Notes under the pieces: generated by a model
Told to the model about the DNA's origin: nothing
Database searches by the model: none
The model's input: only the letters and a program-made list of their open reading frames with translations
Assembly: GCF_006717045.1 (NCBI RefSeq)
Contig: NZ_VFPH01000002.1
Location: 2,790,001 to 2,854,000 of the forward strand
Reading direction: 5' to 3'
Length of the DNA stretch: 64,000 bases
Source of the DNA: Pseudonocardia cypriaca
Lineage (GTDB): Bacteria > Actinomycetota > Actinomycetes > Mycobacteriales > Pseudonocardiaceae
Shown: positions 17,426 through 26,608 of the stretch, piece by piece
How positions within the stretch are numbered: position 1 is the stretch's first letter
Layout of the letters: each line of letters starts with the position of its first letter
Made by a program: the position numbers and the translations under genes

Positions 17426-18930
17426 CCGGCCGAGCGCGCCAGCTCGAGGTCGAGGCGCTCCTTGCGGATCCGCTGGTCGACGTAGAGCAGCCCGGTGATC
17501 CCCGTGACGAACGGCACCGCGAACGTCGTCACCACCACGGAGGCGATCGCGGTCCGGACCATCGTCGCCGGGTCCGGTGGCGCGACCGTGATCGCGCCGA
17601 ACAGGCCCATGACGACGACCCCGGGGACGGTGATCAGGAGCCAGGTGAGCAGCAGGATCCCGAACGTCCGCCACCAGGAACCCCGCACCAGCCGCCCGGA
17701 CCGGCCGAGGGCCGACGTCACCCCGATCGGCTCCAGCACGTACGCGGCGGGCGCGAACGCCCACAGCACACCGAGGTAGGCGACGGCCGCCACCGCGACC
17801 AGCACGAGCAGCACGGCGAGCAGGACCGCCCCGCCGGATCCGGTCGCGGCGGCGACCAGCGCGACGAGGATCAGGACCGCCGCGATCGCCCCGAGGACGA
17901 GCCCGATCAAGATCCCCAACCCGAGGAGGCCGGGCACCCGGCGCGCGGTGGCGCCCCACGCCTCGCGGACACCGATCCGTTGCCCGAGCACGGCCCGGCT
18001 GAGCACCACGAGCAGGATGCCGGTGAGCACCGAGCCGAGCACGAGGCCGACGAGGGTGCTCCCGGCCGTGCCGAGCAGCGAACCGACCAGCCCGCCGACC
18101 CGGCCCCGCGCCAACGCCGCCGGGTCGATCCGCGGCAGGGTCAGGTTGACGACCAGCTGGACCGCCTGGATCACGACCGCGACGGCCGCCGTCACCCCGA
18201 GCGTCACGAGCGGGTTGGCCCTGACGTAGCCGACGGCCCCCGCCAGGATGTCGCCGACGGCGAGCGGGCGCAGCGGCACGATGCCCGGGCGGGGGGCTTC
18301 ACCACCTGGCGCCCCCTGGTAGGGCGGCGGACCGTAGCCAGGAGGCGGGCCGTAGCCGGGCGGAGCGTATGCCGGCTGTGCGTATGCCGGCTGTGCGTAT
18401 CCCGGAGGCCCGTAGCCGGGAGGTCCGTAAGCGGGAGGCCCGTATCCGGATGGCGGGCCGTAGCCGGGCGGCCCGTATGCCGGCTGTCCGTATCCCGGAG
18501 GCCCGTAGCCGGAAGAACCGTAGGCCGGGGGCCCGTAGCCCGGAGGCGGGTAGCCGGGTTGGCCGGATCCCGGCTGCCCGTGGGTGTACGGCCCGTACCC
18601 GGGCTGCGGATGCTCCGGCAGGCCGCCAGGAGGCGTGGCGGCCGTCGAGGCCTCGTCGGATCGTTTCTCGAGGTCGATCCCGGAGACGGGCTCGGCGTCG
18701 CCCGCGACCGGCTCCGTGTGCTCGTCCGCGCGGGGTGCTGCGGGTTCGGTCACGTCGGCGCCGGCCGGCGCGGCAGCTTCCGCAGCGGGAGGCTCGGACG
18801 CCCCGCTCTCACCAGCGGCCGGCTCGGCCTCGGGATCGGGCGCCGGTGCATCGGTGCGCGCCTCGTCCTGCCCGGGAGCCGCGGCGGGGTTCCGCTCGCC
18901 CGGCTCCGGCCGGTCTGGTCCGTTCGACAT
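17410..18930 (-). CDS. Membrane protein with Pro/Gly/Tyr-rich N-terminal domain
   Basis: The 506-residue protein has three parts. Residues 1 to about 95 are acidic and Ala/Pro/Glu-rich. Residues of about 100-215 are imperfect tandem repeats of P-G-Y-G-P-P and P-A-Y-G type. From about 225 come six or seven membrane helices resembling the glycerophosphoryl-diester-phosphodiesterase membrane domain family (DUF7847-like), with SRAVLGQRIGVREAWGATARRVPGLLGLGIL. I start at the ATG 18930 (MSNGPDRP), which has a GAGCGGAG sequence. The repeats suggest a low-complexity tail that could bind partners or phase-separate. Function is unknown. It converges on the GlxA-type regulator. Confidence 0.75.
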   Translation of the reverse strand: MSNGPDRPEPGERNPAAAPGQDEARTDAPAPDPEAEPAAGESGASEPPAAEAAAPAGADVTEPAAPRADEHTEPVAGDAEPVSGIDLEKRSDEASTAATPPGGLPEHPQPGYGPYTHGQPGSGQPGYPPPGYGPPAYGSSGYGPPGYGQPAYGPPGYGPPSGYGPPAYGPPGYGPPGYAQPAYAQPAYAPPGYGPPPGYGPPPYQGAPGGEAPRPGIVPLRPLAVGDILAGAVGYVRANPLVTLGVTAAVAVVIQAVQLVVNLTLPRIDPAALARGRVGGLVGSLLGTAGSTLVGLVLGSVLTGILLVVLSRAVLGQRIGVREAWGATARRVPGLLGLGILIGLVLGAIAAVLILVALVAAATGSGGAVLLAVLLVLVAVAAVAYLGVLWAFAPAAYVLEPIGVTSALGRSGRLVRGSWWRTFGILLLTWLLITVPGVVVMGLFGAITVAPPDPATMVRTAIASVVVTTFAVPFVTGITGLLYVDQRIRKERLDLELARSAGQPPR

Positions 18931-19036
18931 CTCCGCTCGCCCCTTCGCCGATGATCTCCACATGGTGTCAGCGAACGGCGGCACGTGTGCAGCCGAACGG
19001 AGGCGCCGGACGGGACGTGAGCGCGCTGGGGCGTGA

Positions 19037-19104
19037 CTTCACACACCCCGTGCCAGCTTCACACAGGGCCGGCCTCCTGTGAGGTCCGGATTCGGTCTGT
19101 GAAG
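19037..19104. promoter_or_regulatory. CTTCACA repeats upstream of serC
   Basis: CTTCACACA occurs at 19037-19045 and again at 19057-19065, exactly 20 bp apart, and an inverted copy TGTGAAG lies at 19098-19104. Between them CACAGG...CCTGTG brackets GGCCGGCC. The cluster lies 70-140 bp before the serC start. It could be a response-regulator or repressor site; I cannot name the factor. Confidence 0.35.
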
Positions 19105-19174
19105 TGCGGTTCGTCCCGTCGTCGTGAGGACCCACACCCTTTCGGGCATCGTCGTGGCTGCGACACTGGGGCCC

Positions 19175-20311
19175 GTGACCGCTTCGACGTCCACCGACCT
19201 GCAGATCCCCGCCGACCTCCAGCCCGCCGACGGACGCTTCGGCTGTGGCCCCTCGAAGGTCCGTCCGGAGCAGCTCACGGCGCTCGCCGGGGCCGGAGCG
19301 GCGATCATGGGCACTTCGCACCGCCAGAAGCCGGTGAAGTCGCTGGTCGGGCGGGTGCGCAGCGGGTTGCGGGAGCTGTTCTCGCTGCCCGAGGGCTACG
19401 AGGTCGTGCTCGGCAACGGCGGGTCCACGGCGTTCTGGGACGCCGCCGCGTTCGGCCTGGTGCGCGAGCGCGCGCTGCACCTCACGTACGGCGAGTTCTC
19501 CTCCAAGTTCGCCGACTCGACCCGCGGTGCCCCCTTCCTGGCCGAGCCGGTGGTGGTCAAGGCCGACCCGGGCAGCGCCCCCGAGCCCACCGCCGACCCC
19601 TCGTGCGACGTGCTGGCGTGGGCGCACAACGAGACGTCGACCGGTGTGTCCGTCCCGGTCGTGCGCCCCGCGGGCGCCACCTCCGACCAGCTCGTGCTGA
19701 TCGACGCCACCTCCGGCGCGGCCGGGCTCCCGGTGGACGTGAGCCAGGCCGACGCGTACTACTTCGCCCCGCAGAAGGGCTTCGCGTCCGACGGCGGGCT
19801 GTGGGCCGCGTTGATGAGCCCCGCCGCTCTGGAGCGCGTGAGCGAGCTCGCCGCCACCGACCGGTGGATCCCGCCGTTCCTGTCCCTCGCCACGGCCGTC
19901 GACAACTCGGTCAAGGACCAGACCTACAACACGCCCGCCATCGCCACGCTCATCCTCATGGCGGAGCAGATCGACTGGATGCTCGGGCTCGGCGGGCTCG
20001 ACGCCTGCGTCGCTCGCACGGCCGACTCGTCCTCACGGCTCTACGCGTGGGCGGAGAAGTCGGAGTTCGCCACGCCGTTCGTGAGCGACCCGGCCCACCG
20101 GTCCCAGGTGGTCGGCACCATCGACTTCGCCGACTCCGTCGACGCCGCTGCCGTCGCCAAGACGCTGCGCGCCAACGGCATCGTCGACACCGAGCCGTAC
20201 CGCAAGCTGGGGCGCAACCAGCTGCGCATCGGCATGTTCCCGGCGGTCGAGCCGGCCGACGTCACAGCGCTCACGGCTTGTATCGATTGGGTTGTCGAGC
20301 GCATGTCGTGA
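19175..20311 (+). CDS. serC: Phosphoserine aminotransferase (SerC)
   Basis: This PLP enzyme transfers an amino group from glutamate to 3-phosphohydroxypyruvate, the second step of serine synthesis. The 378-residue length fits the actinobacterial form. FGCGPSKVRPEQL opens the fold. The PLP-binding lysine should be in APQKGFASDGG, preceded by the DAYYF strand. AWAHNETSTGV and GGSTAFWDAAAFG bind substrate and cofactor phosphate. I prefer the GTG at 19175 (MTASTSTDLQIP); another GTG at 19124 would add 17 residues. It lies next to sepH, the same pairing as in mycobacteria, though no shared function is known. Confidence 0.93.
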   Translation: MTASTSTDLQIPADLQPADGRFGCGPSKVRPEQLTALAGAGAAIMGTSHRQKPVKSLVGRVRSGLRELFSLPEGYEVVLGNGGSTAFWDAAAFGLVRERALHLTYGEFSSKFADSTRGAPFLAEPVVVKADPGSAPEPTADPSCDVLAWAHNETSTGVSVPVVRPAGATSDQLVLIDATSGAAGLPVDVSQADAYYFAPQKGFASDGGLWAALMSPAALERVSELAATDRWIPPFLSLATAVDNSVKDQTYNTPAIATLILMAEQIDWMLGLGGLDACVARTADSSSRLYAWAEKSEFATPFVSDPAHRSQVVGTIDFADSVDAAAVAKTLRANGIVDTEPYRKLGRNQLRIGMFPAVEPADVTALTACIDWVVERMS

Positions 20312-20453
20312 TCACCGCTGTAAGCGCTCCGTAGTCACACCAGTAACATGCGTCCCAGCTCAACACGGGTGTCGTCGGCGCGCCTCCGACACGGGGTGCG
20401 ATCCGGCAACTAACGTCACCCGGACGGGGAGAACGAGAGCGGGAGGGCCGCTG

Positions 20454-21701
20454 ATGCGGGCGCTGCGGGTCGTCGGGATCACCGAGGGTGGCGGTGAGTT
20501 CTCCGTCGTCCTCGAGGACCCGGTGCGACGCGAGCGCTTCACCGTGCCTGCCGACGAGCAGCTGCGCGCCGCCGCACGCGGAGACCTCACCCGGCTCGGA
20601 CAGATCTCGATCGAGTTGGAGAGCCAGTTGCGTCCACGTGAGATCCAGGCCCGCATCCGTGCCGGGGCGTCCGTGGAGCAGGTCGCCGCCGCGGCCGGCG
20701 TTCCGCTGCAGAAGATCGAGCGGTTCGCCTACCCCGTGCTGCTCGAACGCTCCCGCACCGCCGAGGTGGCCCAGCGCGCCCATCCCGTGCGTACAGACGG
20801 GCCGGACACCCGCACCCTCGGTGACGTCGTCGCCCACACGTTCGGCCTGCGCGGCCAGGAGTACGCCGACGCCGAGTGGGACTCCTGGAAGGGCGAGGAC
20901 GGCAAGTGGGTCGTCGCCCTGTCCTGGCGCGCCGGGCGCTCGGACAACCGCGCTCACTGGACGTTCCAGCCGGGCGCGCACGGGGGCACCGTCACCGCGG
21001 TCGACGAGCACGCGAGCGACCTGGTCGAGGGCCTGCCCGCGCGGCCGCTGCGCACCGTCGGCCCGGTGATCGACATCGGCCGCTCGGAGGACCCCGCCCC
21101 CGCCCCCGGGCCCGAGGAGGAGCTGCGAGCCGTCGCGTCCGACTCGGTCCGCGGTTCCCGCGTCGACCCGTCGCCGGCCACCGAGGCCCGCACGGTCGAG
21201 CGCGCCCCCACCCGCACGACATCGGAGCCGCGCAGGCAGGCACCTCCCGCGGCGCAGCGCCAGCCCGCCGTCGAGCCGCCACGCGCCGAGCCCGCCCGCC
21301 CGGAGCGGACCCGACCCGAGCCCACGGCGGCCGAGGCGGGCGACCGGCGGCAGCGATCCGCGCAGGACGACGGCGCAGCCCCGGCGAGCCGGCCGGAAGC
21401 CACCGAGAGCGCCGCGCCCGCCGAGCCCGAGGCCCCGGAACCCCGGGCGACGGGGGGCACCGGCGAGCCGGCCGGCCGGCCCGAGCGCCGCAAGCCGGAG
21501 CCGCCCCGCACCGAGCCGGCACCGAGCGCCCCTGCGGCGAGCCCCGAGCCCGTCGCGGAGGCCCCCGCTCCCGAGGAGCCGGCCGATGTCCCCGCGCCCG
21601 CGGCCGCGCAGCAACCCGCCGCGAACAAGCGCACCAAGAAGGGCAAGCCGGTCATGCCGTCCTGGGACGAGGTCCTGCTCGGCGTGCGCGGCCAGCGCTG
21701 A
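20454..21701 (+). CDS. sepH: Septation protein SepH (DUF3071)
   Basis: SepH is an actinobacterial cell-division protein that helps FtsZ assemble. The 415 residues begin with the DUF3071 domain (MRALRVVGITEGGGEFSVVLED). This includes a helix-turn-helix-like region QARIRAGASVEQVAAAAGVPLQKIERFAYPVLLER near 62-96 and the WDSWKGEDGKWVVALSW strand region. Past about residue 190 it is a long Pro/Ala/Glu/Arg-rich disordered tail ending in a short conserved-looking motif PSWDEVLLGVRGQR. The ATG at 20454 has a GGGAGG ribosome-binding site. The gap to serC is 142 bp. Confidence 0.9.
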   Translation: MRALRVVGITEGGGEFSVVLEDPVRRERFTVPADEQLRAAARGDLTRLGQISIELESQLRPREIQARIRAGASVEQVAAAAGVPLQKIERFAYPVLLERSRTAEVAQRAHPVRTDGPDTRTLGDVVAHTFGLRGQEYADAEWDSWKGEDGKWVVALSWRAGRSDNRAHWTFQPGAHGGTVTAVDEHASDLVEGLPARPLRTVGPVIDIGRSEDPAPAPGPEEELRAVASDSVRGSRVDPSPATEARTVERAPTRTTSEPRRQAPPAAQRQPAVEPPRAEPARPERTRPEPTAAEAGDRRQRSAQDDGAAPASRPEATESAAPAEPEAPEPRATGGTGEPAGRPERRKPEPPRTEPAPSAPAASPEPVAEAPAPEEPADVPAPAAAQQPAANKRTKKGKPVMPSWDEVLLGVRGQR

Positions 21702-21749
21702 CCCGCTCGTTGCAGTAGTGCCGCCTCGCGGGGAGAGGCCGTGGGCCGC

Positions 21750-22412
21750 TCAGGCGCCGAAGAGGCGGCGGCGACTTCGGGGCCGTGGTGGCGCGGGGGT
21801 GAACCAGCGGCCCGTCGGGTCGAGCTCGAACCGCTCCGGCTCGTCGAGGAGCTCGGCGAGCGTCCGGCGCGCGGCGTCGCGGTCCAGCTCCTCGGCCACC
21901 GCGATGCCGGCGAGCTGCACATCGCGCAGCTCCGCGCGGAAGCCGTAGCGGAAGTCCTCCTCACCGGCGTAGTAGAGGGCGAGCGCACCGGTCCAGGTCA
22001 CGTCGTGGCCCGCCGCCGTCGGGGTGAACGTCACCTCGTGCCCCGCAGCGGCGTCGTGGCCGAGCAGGTAGACGGTGAAGGCGGGCTCTTCCTCGAAGTC
22101 GACCTCGTCGACCGGGTCGGCCGTGAGCGTCTGCGGGACGGTCAGCCGGAACGGGCGGCCGGGCTCCGCGGCCGGCAGGCCCTGCCGCCAACCCGGGCTC
22201 AACGTGCAGCGGTGGTAGTTGTTCCAGACGATCGGGCTGCGCCAGTCGCCCTCGCCAGGGTCGGTCGGCTCGCGCGCCCCGTACTCCTCGGAGCGCAGGT
22301 TCAGCTCGAACCACAGCCTGCCGTCCGGGTGGATCCGCCCCCACCAGCCGAAGTCCTCGACCGCGTGCCCGTCGGGCCACGGGTTGCCCGGGAACCAGAT
22401 CCTGCCCTCCAC
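21750..22412 (-). CDS. Conserved hypothetical protein
   Basis: I do not recognise a named family. The 220-residue protein is soluble and acidic. It is rich in aromatic residues near its N-terminus (IWFPGNPWPDGHAVEDFGWWGRIHPDGRLWFELNL) and ends in a basic tail RPRSRRRLFGA. The pattern of alternating strands (FTVYLLGHDAAAGHEVTFTPT, HDVTWTGALALYY) suggests a beta-rich fold. The start is uncertain: GTG 22412 gives MEGRIWFPG, without a clear ribosome-binding site, and longer readings overlap the divergent lactonase gene. Confidence 0.6.
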   Translation of the reverse strand: MEGRIWFPGNPWPDGHAVEDFGWWGRIHPDGRLWFELNLRSEEYGAREPTDPGEGDWRSPIVWNNYHRCTLSPGWRQGLPAAEPGRPFRLTVPQTLTADPVDEVDFEEEPAFTVYLLGHDAAAGHEVTFTPTAAGHDVTWTGALALYYAGEEDFRYGFRAELRDVQLAGIAVAEELDRDAARRTLAELLDEPERFELDPTGRWFTPAPPRPRSRRRLFGA

Positions 22413-22499
22413 GGGAGGAACCCTAGGTCGCGCAGGTCGCGTGCTTCCGCCTCCCCGCCCTGGGTGTCGATGCGGGCACCTCCCGTTCGTATGGATGGC

Positions 22500-23357
22500 A
22501 TGAGCGATGTTCTGCTGACCGGACTGAAGATCGGCGAGTCCGCGCGCTGGCACGACGGCAGGCTGTGGCTGTGCAACTGGGGCACCCAGCAGGTCCTCGC
22601 CGTCGACCTCGACGGCGGCACCGAGGTGGTGGCCACGGTGCCGACCACCATCCCGTTCTCGATCGACTGGCTCCCGGATGGGCGGCTGCTGGTGGTCGCG
22701 GGGCCAGAGGGCAGGCTCCTGCACCAGGAACCGGACGGCTCGCTAGTCGACCACGCCGACCTGACCTGCCTCGGCGCCGGCCTGAACGAGATCGTCGTGG
22801 ACGGTCGCGGCAACACCTACGTCAACGGCGGCACGGACTTCCACCCGGACGCCGGCGTGGCACCCGGGTTCGTCGCGCTGGTCACGCCCGACGGCGCGGT
22901 GCGGCGGGTCGCGGACGGGATCGCCTTCCCGAACGGGATGGCGGTCACGCCGGACGACTCGACGCTGATCGTCTCCGAGTCGTTCGCCGGCACGCTCACC
23001 GCGTTCGACATCGAGCCGGACGGGAGCCTGTCGAACCGGCGGGTGTGGGCTCCGGTGCCCGGCGACGGCATCGTGCTGGACGCCGAAGGTGCCGTGTGGA
23101 CGCCGGGCTGGACCGACGCCGGGCCGGCCTGCCTGCGGGTCGCCGAGGGCGGGGAAGTGCTGGCCACGGTCCCGCTCGACCGGGCGGGGTTCGCCTGCAC
23201 GCTCGGCGGCGATGACGGCCGGACGCTGTTCGTGCTGGCGGCGGACTGGCACATGCAGGAGGGCTTCGAGGAGAACATCGAGCGCCTGCTGACGGGCCCG
23301 GAGACCGGGCAGGTGCTCACCGCCCGTGCCCCGGCCGCGCACGCGGGCAGGCCCTGA
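22500..23357 (+). CDS. SMP-30/gluconolactonase family protein
   Basis: The 285-residue protein has the six-bladed propeller signature of the SMP-30/gluconolactonase/LRE family. This includes GESARWHDGRLWLCNWG for the first blade, a metal-site ASN in CLGAGLNEIVVDGRGNTYV, PNGMAVTPDDSTLIVSESFAGTL, and a late PGDGIVLDAEGAVWTPGW. Members are Ca2+- or Zn2+-dependent lactonases acting on aldonolactones or related esters; this substrate is not known. ATG 22500 and ATG 22491 are both possible, and I chose the one with GGATGG in front. The gene diverges from an unknown protein gene. Confidence 0.83.
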   Translation: MSDVLLTGLKIGESARWHDGRLWLCNWGTQQVLAVDLDGGTEVVATVPTTIPFSIDWLPDGRLLVVAGPEGRLLHQEPDGSLVDHADLTCLGAGLNEIVVDGRGNTYVNGGTDFHPDAGVAPGFVALVTPDGAVRRVADGIAFPNGMAVTPDDSTLIVSESFAGTLTAFDIEPDGSLSNRRVWAPVPGDGIVLDAEGAVWTPGWTDAGPACLRVAEGGEVLATVPLDRAGFACTLGGDDGRTLFVLAADWHMQEGFEENIERLLTGPETGQVLTARAPAAHAGRP

Positions 23358-23360
23358 GGA

Positions 23361-23915
23361 TCAGCCGAGCTGGCCCAGCAGCAGCACCACCCACGCCGCC
23401 GCGAGGCCGGCCGCGGCGCCGAGCGCGGGCCAGCGCCAGAACGGTGTGAGCCGCAGCAGGTGCAGCGAGGGCGCGAGCCCCAGCGCGACGAGGATGTTCG
23501 CCGGCACCCACAGCAGCCCGAACGCCTCGGCGAACGCGCGGCTCAGCGCGATGTCCCCCACCGCCACGACCACGGCCGTGAACGCGGAGACGGCGAGGCC
23601 GGTGGCCCACGGCGTCGGCTCGCTGTCGTCGGGCCGGCGCGGGATCGGGCCGCTGGACGGGGCGGGCACCGCCTCGACCCGGCCGGACACCGGATCGGTG
23701 TAGGTGACCGTGCGCCCGAGAGCGTCGGCGAGGCGGACGGCGAGCTGGCGTCCCCTGCGCTGCAGCATGTCGCGCTCGTCCCGCCCGCCCGATCCGGAGA
23801 CCGTGACGGCGAACGCCGCCCACTCGCGCAGCGCGTCCTCGAGCTCGGTGGGCAGGGGCGGATCGCCTGCTCGGCGCTCACCGAGCAGGACCCGTCCCCC
23901 CGAGGCGAGCCGCAC
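23361..23915 (-). CDS. DUF2537 family membrane protein
   Basis: The 184-residue protein has a soluble N-terminal half of about 105 residues with the Glu/Asp-rich helix LPTELEDALREWAAFAVTV and the phrase GRQLAVRLADALGRTVTYTDPVSG. Three membrane helices follow, from ATGLAVSAFTAVVVAVGDIALSRAF to the C-terminus. This matches the DUF2537 proteins of actinobacteria. A similar membrane protein gene (Rv0882) lies between sepH and the rRNA methylase gene in M. tuberculosis, the same position as here. The start is a GTG at 23915. The function is unknown. Confidence 0.75.
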   Translation of the reverse strand: MRLASGGRVLLGERRAGDPPLPTELEDALREWAAFAVTVSGSGGRDERDMLQRRGRQLAVRLADALGRTVTYTDPVSGRVEAVPAPSSGPIPRRPDDSEPTPWATGLAVSAFTAVVVAVGDIALSRAFAEAFGLLWVPANILVALGLAPSLHLLRLTPFWRWPALGAAAGLAAAWVVLLLGQLG

Positions 23916-23970
23916 GTCGTCAGCCTAGGGCCGCCCGCGGGCGGCAGCATCGGAAGAACGGACCAAACGG

Positions 23971-24774
23971 TCACGTCGCGAGAGCGTGGAATGCCACAGC
24001 CGCCGCCGTGGCGACGTTGAGGGAGTCGACGCCGGACGCCATCGGGATCCGGAGGCGCACGTCCGCGGCGGCCAGCGCTTCCGCCGTCAGCCCGGGTCCC
24101 TCCGCCCCGAGGAGGACGGCGACCCGCTGCCCGGCCGTCCCGGCGGTGGCGATGGGCTGCGCGTCCGCCGCGGGCGTGAGCGCGGCGACCCGCAGGCCCG
24201 CGCCGCGCAGGACGTCGAGCGACGCCGGCCACGGGCCGGGCAGCTCGGCGAGCGGGACGCGCAGGACGTGGCCCATCGAGACGCGGACGCTGCGGCGGTA
24301 GAGCGGGTCGGAGCAGCGCGGCCCGAGCAGCACGGCGTCGACGCCGAGCGCCGCGGCGTTGCGGAAGAGCGCTCCCAGGTTCTCGTGGTCGTTCACGCCC
24401 TCCAGCACCGCCACGAGCCGCGCGTGCCGCAGGATCTCGGTGACGTCGGGTGGCGCGGCCCGGTCGGCCACCGCGAGCACGCCACGGTTGAGGTGGAACC
24501 CCACGACCGCGGCCATCGTCTCCGCGTCGGCGGCGTACGCGGGCACGGGGAGCGCGGAGAGGTCCTCGGCCAGCTCGTCGAAGCGCCGGGGCACGCCGAG
24601 GAGCGACCGCACCGGGTACGGCGATTCGATCATGCGGCGCACGACGACCACCCCCTCCGCGATCACCAGTCCCCGCCCCCCGGGCCGGTCCGGTCGACGG
24701 TCGGCGGTGGTGAGGTCGCGGAAGTCGTCCACCCGGGGATCGGCCGGGTCGTCGACGTGAGTGATGGTCGCCAC
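23971..24774 (-). CDS. TrmH/SpoU family RNA 2'-O-methyltransferase
   Basis: The 267-residue enzyme belongs to the SPOUT class that uses S-adenosylmethionine to methylate ribose 2'-hydroxyls in rRNA or tRNA. An N-terminal substrate-binding domain (LVIAEGVVVVRRMIESPYPVRSLLG) is followed by the knotted catalytic domain. The three motifs are visible: EGVNDHENLGALFRNAAALGVDAVLL, VAVLLGAEGPGLTAE, and IPMASGVDSLNVATAAAVAFHAL. The Asn-Arg and Ser-Leu-Asn residues are intact. Its rRNA or tRNA target cannot be read. The start is taken at GTG 24774 (VATITHVDDPADPR); GTG 24813 would add 13 residues. Related to Rv0881 by position and family. Confidence 0.88.
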   Translation of the reverse strand: MATITHVDDPADPRVDDFRDLTTADRRPDRPGGRGLVIAEGVVVVRRMIESPYPVRSLLGVPRRFDELAEDLSALPVPAYAADAETMAAVVGFHLNRGVLAVADRAAPPDVTEILRHARLVAVLEGVNDHENLGALFRNAAALGVDAVLLGPRCSDPLYRRSVRVSMGHVLRVPLAELPGPWPASLDVLRGAGLRVAALTPAADAQPIATAGTAGQRVAVLLGAEGPGLTAEALAAADVRLRIPMASGVDSLNVATAAAVAFHALAT

Positions 24775-24960
24775 GAGGACCCATCGTCGCAGGCTGGGCG
24801 GGTGGGACGGCACCGGTCATCCGGTCGGCCGTAGCGCAGGGATCACCTCGGGTGCCAAGGTGGACAGCCCGCGCGCGTCGCGGCCGCCGCCGCGGCCCGC
24901 ATCGCCCGCGAGCATCGAGCGAAGCTCCGGGCGTGCCCGGGGTCGGGAGGCAGCGCAGGC

Positions 24961-26469
24961 ATGGGCCAGGACGTCGACCGACGGACGTTCAGTCGACGAG
25001 ATCGCCAGCGCTACCGCACCAAGGTGCAGCGCTGCCTCGACACACTCGCGATCATGCTGCGCGAGCACCCGTTCGCCCGTGACGAGCCGATGACCGGGCT
25101 CGAGGTGGAGCTCAACCTCGTCGACCACGATCTGTCACCGTCGCTCGCGGGGTCCGCCGTGCTGGACGCGATCGGCTCGTCCCAGTTCCAGTCCGAGCTC
25201 GGGCGTTGGAACCTCGAGCTGAACCTGCCGCCGCGCCCGCTGCCGGGCGACGAGTGGCGGCACCTGGAGCGCCACCTGCTCGACGAGCTCGCCGTGGCCA
25301 GGGCGAAGGCCGTGGACTGCGGCGCCCAGCTCGCCGTCATCGGGATCCTGCCCACGCTGGAGCGCCGCCACCTCGTCACCGAGGCGCTGTCCCCCGACCA
25401 GCGCTACGCCACGCTCAACGAGCAGATGCTGAGCGCTCGCGGCGAGCCGATCCGCCTCGACATCGCGGGCGACGACCCGTCCGGCCGCCACGGCGTCGAG
25501 CCGGAACACCTCCAGGCCGACTTCGACTCCATCGCACCGGAGGCAGCCTGCACGTCCATGCAGCTGCACCTCCAGGTGCACCCGGACTCCTTCGCCGGCT
25601 ACTGGAACGCCGCACAGTGCCTCGCGGGTGTGCAGCTCGCCGTCGGCTCGAACTCACCGTTCCTGCTGGGCTCGCGGCTGTGGGCCGAGACCCGGATCCC
25701 GCTGTTCGAGCAGTCCTGCGACGTGCGCACCCCGGAGCTGCGCAACCAGGGGGTGCGGCCGCGGGTGTGGTTCGGCGAGCGCTGGATCACCTCGATCCTG
25801 GACCTGTTCTCCGAGAACGGCCGCTACTTCCCCGCGCTCATGCCCGTCACCGAGGACGACGACCCGATGGCGGAGCTCGAGGCGGGGCACGTGCCGGCCC
25901 TCAACGAGCTCCGGCTGCACAACGGCACGATCTGGCGCTGGAACCGCCCGGTCTACGACGTGGCCGACGGCGTGCCGCACGTGCGCGTGGAGAACCGGGT
26001 GCTGCCGGCCGGGCCCACGGTCGTGGACATGGTGGCCAACGCGCTGTTCTTCTACGGCCTGCTGCGCACGCTCGTCGAGGCCGAGCGGCCGCTGTGGAGC
26101 ATGATGTCGTTCGAGGCCGCCGAGGAGAACTTCATCACCGCCGCCCGCCACGGCCTCGACGGCCCGCTGTACTGGCCCGGCACCGGCTGGATCCGCCCGG
26201 ACGAGCTGGTGCTGCGCAAGCTGCTCCCGCAGGCCGCCGACGGGCTCGCGCGCTGGGGCGTCGAGGGCGAGGTCACCGACCGCTTCCTGTCGATCATCGA
26301 GCAGCGCTGCGTCACCCGCCGGACGGGCGCCGGCTGGCAGCTGGACACGGTCGCCGCGCTCGAGGAGGGCGGGGCCGACCGGCCGGCCGCCCTGCACGGC
26401 ATGCTCTCGCGGTACCTGGAGTGGTCCGCCGCCAACGAGCCGGTGCACACCTGGCCCGTCCCGAAGTGA
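24961..26469 (+). CDS. Glutamate-cysteine ligase family 2 (GCS2) protein
   Basis: The 502-residue protein fits the GCS2 ATP-grasp-like carboxylate-amine ligases. Family features include TGLEVELNLVD (46-56), with metal-binding Glu residues, FQSELGRWNLELNLPPRPL, CTSMQLHLQVHP, AVGSNSPFLLGSRLWAETRIPLFEQS, and LRLHNGTIWRWNRPVYD. It is longer than the YbdK form and closer to a branch common in actinomycetes. Such proteins ligate glutamate to cysteine or another amine. Since actinomycetes use mycothiol, the in vivo amine is uncertain. The ATG at 24961 is supported by the N-terminus; it stands alone between divergent and downstream unrelated genes. Confidence 0.82.
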   Translation: MGQDVDRRTFSRRDRQRYRTKVQRCLDTLAIMLREHPFARDEPMTGLEVELNLVDHDLSPSLAGSAVLDAIGSSQFQSELGRWNLELNLPPRPLPGDEWRHLERHLLDELAVARAKAVDCGAQLAVIGILPTLERRHLVTEALSPDQRYATLNEQMLSARGEPIRLDIAGDDPSGRHGVEPEHLQADFDSIAPEAACTSMQLHLQVHPDSFAGYWNAAQCLAGVQLAVGSNSPFLLGSRLWAETRIPLFEQSCDVRTPELRNQGVRPRVWFGERWITSILDLFSENGRYFPALMPVTEDDDPMAELEAGHVPALNELRLHNGTIWRWNRPVYDVADGVPHVRVENRVLPAGPTVVDMVANALFFYGLLRTLVEAERPLWSMMSFEAAEENFITAARHGLDGPLYWPGTGWIRPDELVLRKLLPQAADGLARWGVEGEVTDRFLSIIEQRCVTRRTGAGWQLDTVAALEEGGADRPAALHGMLSRYLEWSAANEPVHTWPVPK

Positions 26470-26608
26470 CGCAGGCGGTCGCCCGTAGCCGCCGAGGTGC
26501 CGGGGCCCGAGCGTTCACGATTGCAAACCGCTGCCCCCGAACGGCCCCACACCTGCCTACCTCGCTCCTACCGTCATCGGCGTGCCGTGCCCGACCGATG
26601 GGGGAACC

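Noticed and set aside
18300..18620. Tandem repeats that could look like a CRISPR array
   Set aside because: The units are in-frame codons for P-G-Y-G-P-P repeats with variable lengths, without unique spacers and without cas genes.
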